Origin: Chromobacteriaceae bacterium
GTDB lineage: Bacteria > Pseudomonadota > Gammaproteobacteria > Burkholderiales > Aquaspirillaceae
Direction of reading: 5' to 3'
DNA: 15,997 nt
Assembly: GCA_030151505.1 (NCBI GenBank)
Contig: JASLDQ010000342.1
Span: forward strand, 1 to 15,997
Part shown: positions 12,878 through 15,997 of the stretch, one piece after another
How the letters are laid out: each line of letters opens with the position of its first letter
Numbering within the stretch: position 1 is the first letter of the stretch
Position numbers and translations under genes: made by a program
Notes under the pieces: generated by a model
What the model was told of the DNA's origin: nothing
What the model saw: only the letters and a program-made list of their open reading frames with translations
The model's database searches: none

Positions 12878-14902
12878 TTACCCCTTGGTGGATGTGTTCT
12901 GCAAATGATCGAGATGGCGGGCGAAGTCGCGGTCCAGATCGGACGTCTTGCGGTTGGACGCCATCGCCATGCGCGTGCCGTCGCGGCGGATCAGCACCCA
13001 GATCCGCAGTTCGCGCACGTAGAACATGAAGATGATGCCGGCCACCAGCAGCAGCGAACCGAGATACACCACGTTCTTGCCCGGCGACCGGGTCAGCTGC
13101 AGGCCGGACGCCTTGACCTCGTCAAAGCCGGACAGCTGCAGATAGACCGGCGAACCATAGTCCTTGCTGGCGCTGAAGGCGACCAGGCCGTCGAGCAGGA
13201 AGCGGTAGTTCTGTTCGTTGAGCACCGCCGGCTTGACGCCGGTTTTCTCGTCGGCGACATCCATCAGGTCAACGATCACGCCCTGCAGGATTTTCACGTA
13301 GGTTTGCGCCACGGCCTGGCGCTTGTCGGCCGGCACGCGCTCGTCGAGGAAGCTTTCCAGCGCGGCGAAGCCGCCGTCGGCGAAGCGGTTCAGCACCCAT
13401 TTGACGCTGCCGGCGAACTGGCTCGCCATGTCGGCCGTCACCGCGCCGCCGGCCTGTGCCTTGATGGCGGCGCGACGGGCGACTTCGTCGAAGTAGGCCG
13501 GAGTCTGCAGCGCATCCTTCAGGCGCATGTAGCGCTGGATGCTGCCCTGATCGTCGAGCGGGAAGCGCATGAAGCCGAAGGGCTGGCCGACTTCGCGGCG
13601 CATGCCGGTGATCAGGTAGCTGTGGCCTTCGAGCTGGACCGGCGCCATGTAGTTCAGGTACTCCGTGGCCTGGCCCTTGTTGTCGCGCAGCTTGAACTGG
13701 ATGGTCGGGCCGAGGTTGCGCACCTGCTTTTCGTGCTTGACGTTGCCGGCCTGCGCCAGCGCGTCGTTGAGGCTCTTGTTGACCGCCACGGTCGAGTTGC
13801 TGCCCATGTTCTCGATGTTGAACGGACGCAGCTCGCCGAATTCCAGCGCGTACTCGCTGCCGTCGACCTTGAGCGGCTGACTGGCCATCGACAGGCCGTC
13901 CAGCGCGGTCGGGCTGCCGGTCGGGCGGGTGAGGTCCCAAGCTTGGAACTTGAGCGGGGAGCCGCCGTCGCCGAAGCTCGACTGGTAGATGGAGACGCCG
14001 TCGATGGTGAGCGGATGGTTGACCTTGACGGTGGCCTCGGTCTCGCGGCCGCTCTGCTTGTCGGTGACCACGATATCGCTGGCAAACAGGCGCGGCATGC
14101 CGTTGCTGTAGTAGTCGACGTGGAATTTCTTCAGCGTGACGATGAAGGGCAGTTCCTGCACGAAGTAGCCGCGGCCGGCGTTGAGGAACACCACGTCGGC
14201 AGAGCGGTTTTCCGGCACGGTGACGTTGCCGCGGAAGGACAGGTTGGCGGTCGACAATCGGCTTGCCGGCGGGATCTGGCTTTGCGGCAGGTCGCGGGTT
14301 TCGGGCTTGGCCGAGCCGATCAGTTCGGCGAACTTGAGCGGGACGTTGCCGTCCATCAGTCCGCCCAGGCAGATCACCACCAGCGCGATGTGGGCGAGGA
14401 AGTAGCCGAGCTTGTTGGCTGCGCCCTTCTTGCCGGCCAGCATCAGGGCGCCGTCGTCGCGCTGCTGTTCCTTGATGCGGAAACCCTGGCTCTGCAGCCA
14501 GGCGCGGGTAGCGGCGGGGTCCAGCGCATGGCCGATTTCGGCGCTGTGGCTCATCGCGGCCAGCGAGTTGGCGCTGGCCTTCTCGCGGAAGCCCTTCATG
14601 TCCTTGATGAAGCCGGGGCCGTTGCGCCAGATGCACAGGCTGGTGGAAACCACCAGAAACAGCAGGATGACGAGGAACCAGCCGGAATGGTAGACGTCGT
14701 AGAGGCCCAGGGTTTCGAACACGTCGAACCAGAACTGGCCGAATTCCACCACGTAGTTGGGATAGGGCTCGTTCTGCTTCAGCACCGTGCCGATGACGGA
14801 GGCGATGGCGAGAACAGTCAGCAGCCCGATGGCGAAGCGCATCGAGCTCAGGAGTTCGAACAGGTCGGAGGCGATGCCGGAGCGGCGGCGGGTCTGGGTC
14901 AT
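12878..14902 (-). CDS. resB: ResB/Ccs1-family cytochrome c biogenesis protein
   Basis: This 674-residue membrane protein is the partner of CcsB in System II. It has three N-terminal spans (about 23-41, 73-91 and 163-183), with H72 (DVYHSGWF) and H171 (FLAHIALVVICLGG) as likely haem-transit histidines. A large periplasmic domain (about 185-608) and a fourth span (about 611-631) precede a short positively charged cytoplasmic tail. This layout is standard for ResB, and length is within the proteobacterial range. The start at 14902 gives the expected MTQTRRRSG N-terminus but has no strong Shine-Dalgarno sequence. A terminator hairpin with a U-tract ends only 15 nt upstream, raising the question of how this gene is transcribed. 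Its stop is 2 nt before ccsB. Confidence 0.92.
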   Translation of the reverse strand: MTQTRRRSGIASDLFELLSSMRFAIGLLTVLAIASVIGTVLKQNEPYPNYVVEFGQFWFDVFETLGLYDVYHSGWFLVILLFLVVSTSLCIWRNGPGFIKDMKGFREKASANSLAAMSHSAEIGHALDPAATRAWLQSQGFRIKEQQRDDGALMLAGKKGAANKLGYFLAHIALVVICLGGLMDGNVPLKFAELIGSAKPETRDLPQSQIPPASRLSTANLSFRGNVTVPENRSADVVFLNAGRGYFVQELPFIVTLKKFHVDYYSNGMPRLFASDIVVTDKQSGRETEATVKVNHPLTIDGVSIYQSSFGDGGSPLKFQAWDLTRPTGSPTALDGLSMASQPLKVDGSEYALEFGELRPFNIENMGSNSTVAVNKSLNDALAQAGNVKHEKQVRNLGPTIQFKLRDNKGQATEYLNYMAPVQLEGHSYLITGMRREVGQPFGFMRFPLDDQGSIQRYMRLKDALQTPAYFDEVARRAAIKAQAGGAVTADMASQFAGSVKWVLNRFADGGFAALESFLDERVPADKRQAVAQTYVKILQGVIVDLMDVADEKTGVKPAVLNEQNYRFLLDGLVAFSASKDYGSPVYLQLSGFDEVKASGLQLTRSPGKNVVYLGSLLLVAGIIFMFYVRELRIWVLIRRDGTRMAMASNRKTSDLDRDFARHLDHLQNTSTKG

Positions 14903-14917
14903 GTGGCGGCAAACAAG

Positions 14918-14948
14918 AAAAAAAGGGGCGCGCGGTGTTCGCGCCCCC
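14918..14948 (-). terminator. Intrinsic terminator/attenuator between cytochrome c4 and resB
   Basis: On the minus strand, GGGGCGCG (14947-14940) pairs with CGCGCCCC (14932-14925) around a 7-nt loop and is followed by seven Us (14924-14918). This is a clear rho-independent terminator for the cytochrome c4 gene. Because the U-tract ends 15 nt before the resB start, it may also act as a leaky terminator or attenuator that sets resB-ccsB expression. Confidence 0.85.
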
Positions 14949-14951
14949 TTC

Positions 14952-14960
14952 TGTATATCA
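14952..14960 (-). promoter_or_regulatory. Candidate extended -10 element ahead of resB
   Basis: TGA-TATACA on the minus strand is an extended -10 match with no good -35. Transcription from it would begin near 14945, inside the terminator hairpin, leaving a truncated 5' stem. It is one possible way to express resB-ccsB independently of cytochrome c4. Consensus similarity only. Confidence 0.3.
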
Positions 14961-15006
14961 CGACTGGCTTAAGCGCCTGTTAGGTCCGCTCCGAAAAGCG
15001 GGCCGC

Positions 15007-15024
15007 GAGGCGCCAAGTCGCCTC
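15007..15024 (-). other. Stem-loop overlapping the cytochrome c4 stop codon
   Basis: GAGGCG-CCAAGT-CGCCTC (plus-strand reading) is a perfect 6-bp stem spanning the end of the cytochrome c4 gene. A second imperfect stem (about 14983-15004, GGTCCGCT / AGCGGGCC) follows. Both lie before the U-tract terminator and may protect the c4 transcript end. Confidence 0.35.
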
Positions 15025-15646
15025 AACGCAGGCCGGAGATGAAGCTCGACACCGCCTTGATGTCCGCATCGGACATGCGGCCGGCAATATCGTTCATGAC
15101 CGAGTTGTTGGTGCGTTCCTTCTTCTTGAAGGCCAGCATCTGCGTTTCGATGTAGCCGGCGTGCTGTGCGCCGAGCTTGGGGTATTGCCCCGGGATGCCT
15201 GCGCCGGCCGGGCCGTGGCAGGCCATACAGGCCGGTACCTTGGCGTCGGCGATGCCACCCTTGTAGACGGCCTTGCCCCGGGCGATCACGGCCTTGTCGC
15301 CGACGGCGTCGCGGGGTTTGGCGGTCTGCTGGCTGAAGTAGGCCGACACATTGCGCACGTCGTCATCGGACAGGGTGGCTGCCATGCCCATCATGATCGG
15401 GTTGGCGCGCTTGCCGGACTTGAATTCGGTCAGTTGCTTTTGCAGGTACTCCGGGTGCTGGCCCGCGAGCGACGGATTGGCCGCCGCCACGCTGTTGCCG
15501 TCTACGCCGTGGCATGCCGCGCACACCTGCTCGACGATGGCTTTGGCCTTCGCCGGATCTGCCTTGGCCACAGGTTGCGCCTGGTTTGCCAGAGCGCTAC
15601 CGGCAATAGCCACGCCGGCCAACGCCAACAGCATGTTCAGTTTCAT
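15023..15646 (-). CDS. Cytochrome c4, periplasmic dihaem cytochrome
   Basis: This 207-residue protein has a signal peptide (1-20, [20 protein letters not shown], cleavage before NQA) and two similar class-I cytochrome c domains. Haem sites are CAACH (42-46) and CMACH (140-144); likely distal methionines are M88 (MMGMA) and M184 (SVMND). Length and the two-domain layout are characteristic of cytochrome c4, an electron shuttle that is often membrane-associated and feeds terminal oxidases. The ATG at 15646 is chosen over one nine codons upstream because AAGGAG sits 6-7 nt before it and the signal peptide then starts cleanly. It lies immediately upstream of resB-ccsB, whose products would attach its haems, and is divergent from engB. 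Confidence 0.93.
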   Translation of the reverse strand: MKLNMLLALAGVAIAGSALANQAQPVAKADPAKAKAIVEQVCAACHGVDGNSVAAANPSLAGQHPEYLQKQLTEFKSGKRANPIMMGMAATLSDDDVRNVSAYFSQQTAKPRDAVGDKAVIARGKAVYKGGIADAKVPACMACHGPAGAGIPGQYPKLGAQHAGYIETQMLAFKKKERTNNSVMNDIAGRMSDADIKAVSSFISGLR

Positions 15647-15739
15647 GGTCGCTCCTTGATAAAGATGTCGCAAATCTTTGGCGGAAGTAGTATTTTCAAA
15701 CCCACTATTCTATACCAAATGATTTCTCGCGCACCATCA
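15647..15739. promoter_or_regulatory. Divergent promoter region between cytochrome c4 and engB
   Basis: This is a 93-bp, locally AT-rich spacer between two divergent genes. Overlapping -10-like elements occur at the same place on both strands: TATACC (15711-15716, plus, for engB) and TATAGAAT (15714-15707, minus, for cytochrome c4). Neither has a good -35. I saw no FNR-type TTGAT-N4-ATCAA box. Confidence 0.35.
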
Positions 15740-15997
15740 ATGTCACTATTCCAGAACGCAGCCTTCTTCACGACCGTCAATCACCTCAAGGATCTTCCCG
15801 TCACCCGGGCCGAGGTTGCCTTTGCCGGTCGCTCCAACGCTGGCAAGTCCAGCGCCATCAATACCCTGGCCAACCGGGTGCGGCTGGCCTATGTCTCCAA
15901 AACCCCCGGCCGTACCCAGCACATCAACTTTTTCCATCTGGAGGACGAGCGTTATCTGGTCGACTTGCCCGGCTACGGCTACGCCGACGTCCCCGAA
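15740..15997 (+). CDS. engB: EngB/YihA (YsxC) ribosome-biogenesis GTPase, N-terminal part
   Basis: The reading frame is open from the ATG at 15740 to the window edge (86 codons) and is truncated there. It shows the TRAFAC-class GTPase motifs: P-loop GRSNAGKS (30-37), the switch-I region SKTPGRTQ (53-60) and the G3 motif DLPGYGYA (75-82). These are the near-invariant signatures of EngB, an essential GTPase that assists assembly of the large ribosomal subunit. The N-terminus [10 protein letters not shown] is slightly shorter than in E. coli, as expected for betaproteobacteria. No Shine-Dalgarno sequence is obvious before the ATG, and no other in-frame start is nearby. It is divergent from cytochrome c4. 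Confidence 0.93.
   Translation, partial: MSLFQNAAFFTTVNHLKDLPVTRAEVAFAGRSNAGKSSAINTLANRVRLAYVSKTPGRTQHINFFHLEDERYLVDLPGYGYADVPE

Noticed and set aside
12905..14983. 692-codon plus-strand open frame opposite resB.
   Set aside because: Antisense shadow of a confidently identified ResB gene; the repetitive Val/Ala/His/Asp/Glu composition is an artefact of the complementary frame.

Overview
The window is high-GC (clearly above 60% by eye) and densely coded, with no insertion sequence, phage gene, tRNA, rRNA or CRISPR array. Gene content suggests a facultatively denitrifying betaproteobacterium. A Neisseriales/Chromobacteriaceae-like organism is my best inference, from engB divergent to a cytochrome c4 gene followed by resB-ccsB (System II cytochrome c maturation), next to a cytochrome cd1-type nir cluster. 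No database search was possible.

Positions 1-5730 (+) hold the distal part of a haem d1 biosynthesis operon: nirF (3' end only), a fused nirDL, nirG, nirH, nirJ, nirN and nirE. NirE makes precorrin-2 and NirF acts earlier in the pathway. NirDL, NirG and NirH are the sirohaem decarboxylase subunits, radical-SAM NirJ installs the keto groups, and NirN makes the acrylate side chain. The nitrite reductase gene nirS itself is not in the window and presumably lies upstream. Genes overlap or sit close together, except for a 65-bp gap with a perfect hairpin before nirH.

Positions 5731-8680 (+) hold an MFS transporter translationally coupled to a 37-residue single-span membrane protein, then tsaC (tRNA t6A modification) and a solitary tolQ closed by a strong intrinsic terminator with no tolR behind it. 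Positions 8804-10402 (+) encode an Aer-type PAS chemoreceptor, probably an oxygen/redox sensor. It converges with a DUF1275/YoaK-family membrane protein gene on the minus strand (10423-11226).

Positions 11227-11723 form the only long non-coding stretch. It carries two perfect hairpins and two smaller ones and is a candidate small-RNA or leader region. Positions 11724-15646 (-) hold cytochrome c4, then resB and ccsB, the haem-delivery/ligation machinery that would mature c4, NirN and other c-type cytochromes. A U-tract terminator sits only 15 nt ahead of the resB start. At the right edge, engB begins on the plus strand and runs off the window.

Most of the window is conventional respiratory and housekeeping content. 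I found no convincing new multi-gene system. The observations most worth checking are the coupled 37-aa protein, the orphan tolQ, the structured intergenic region and the terminator at resB.
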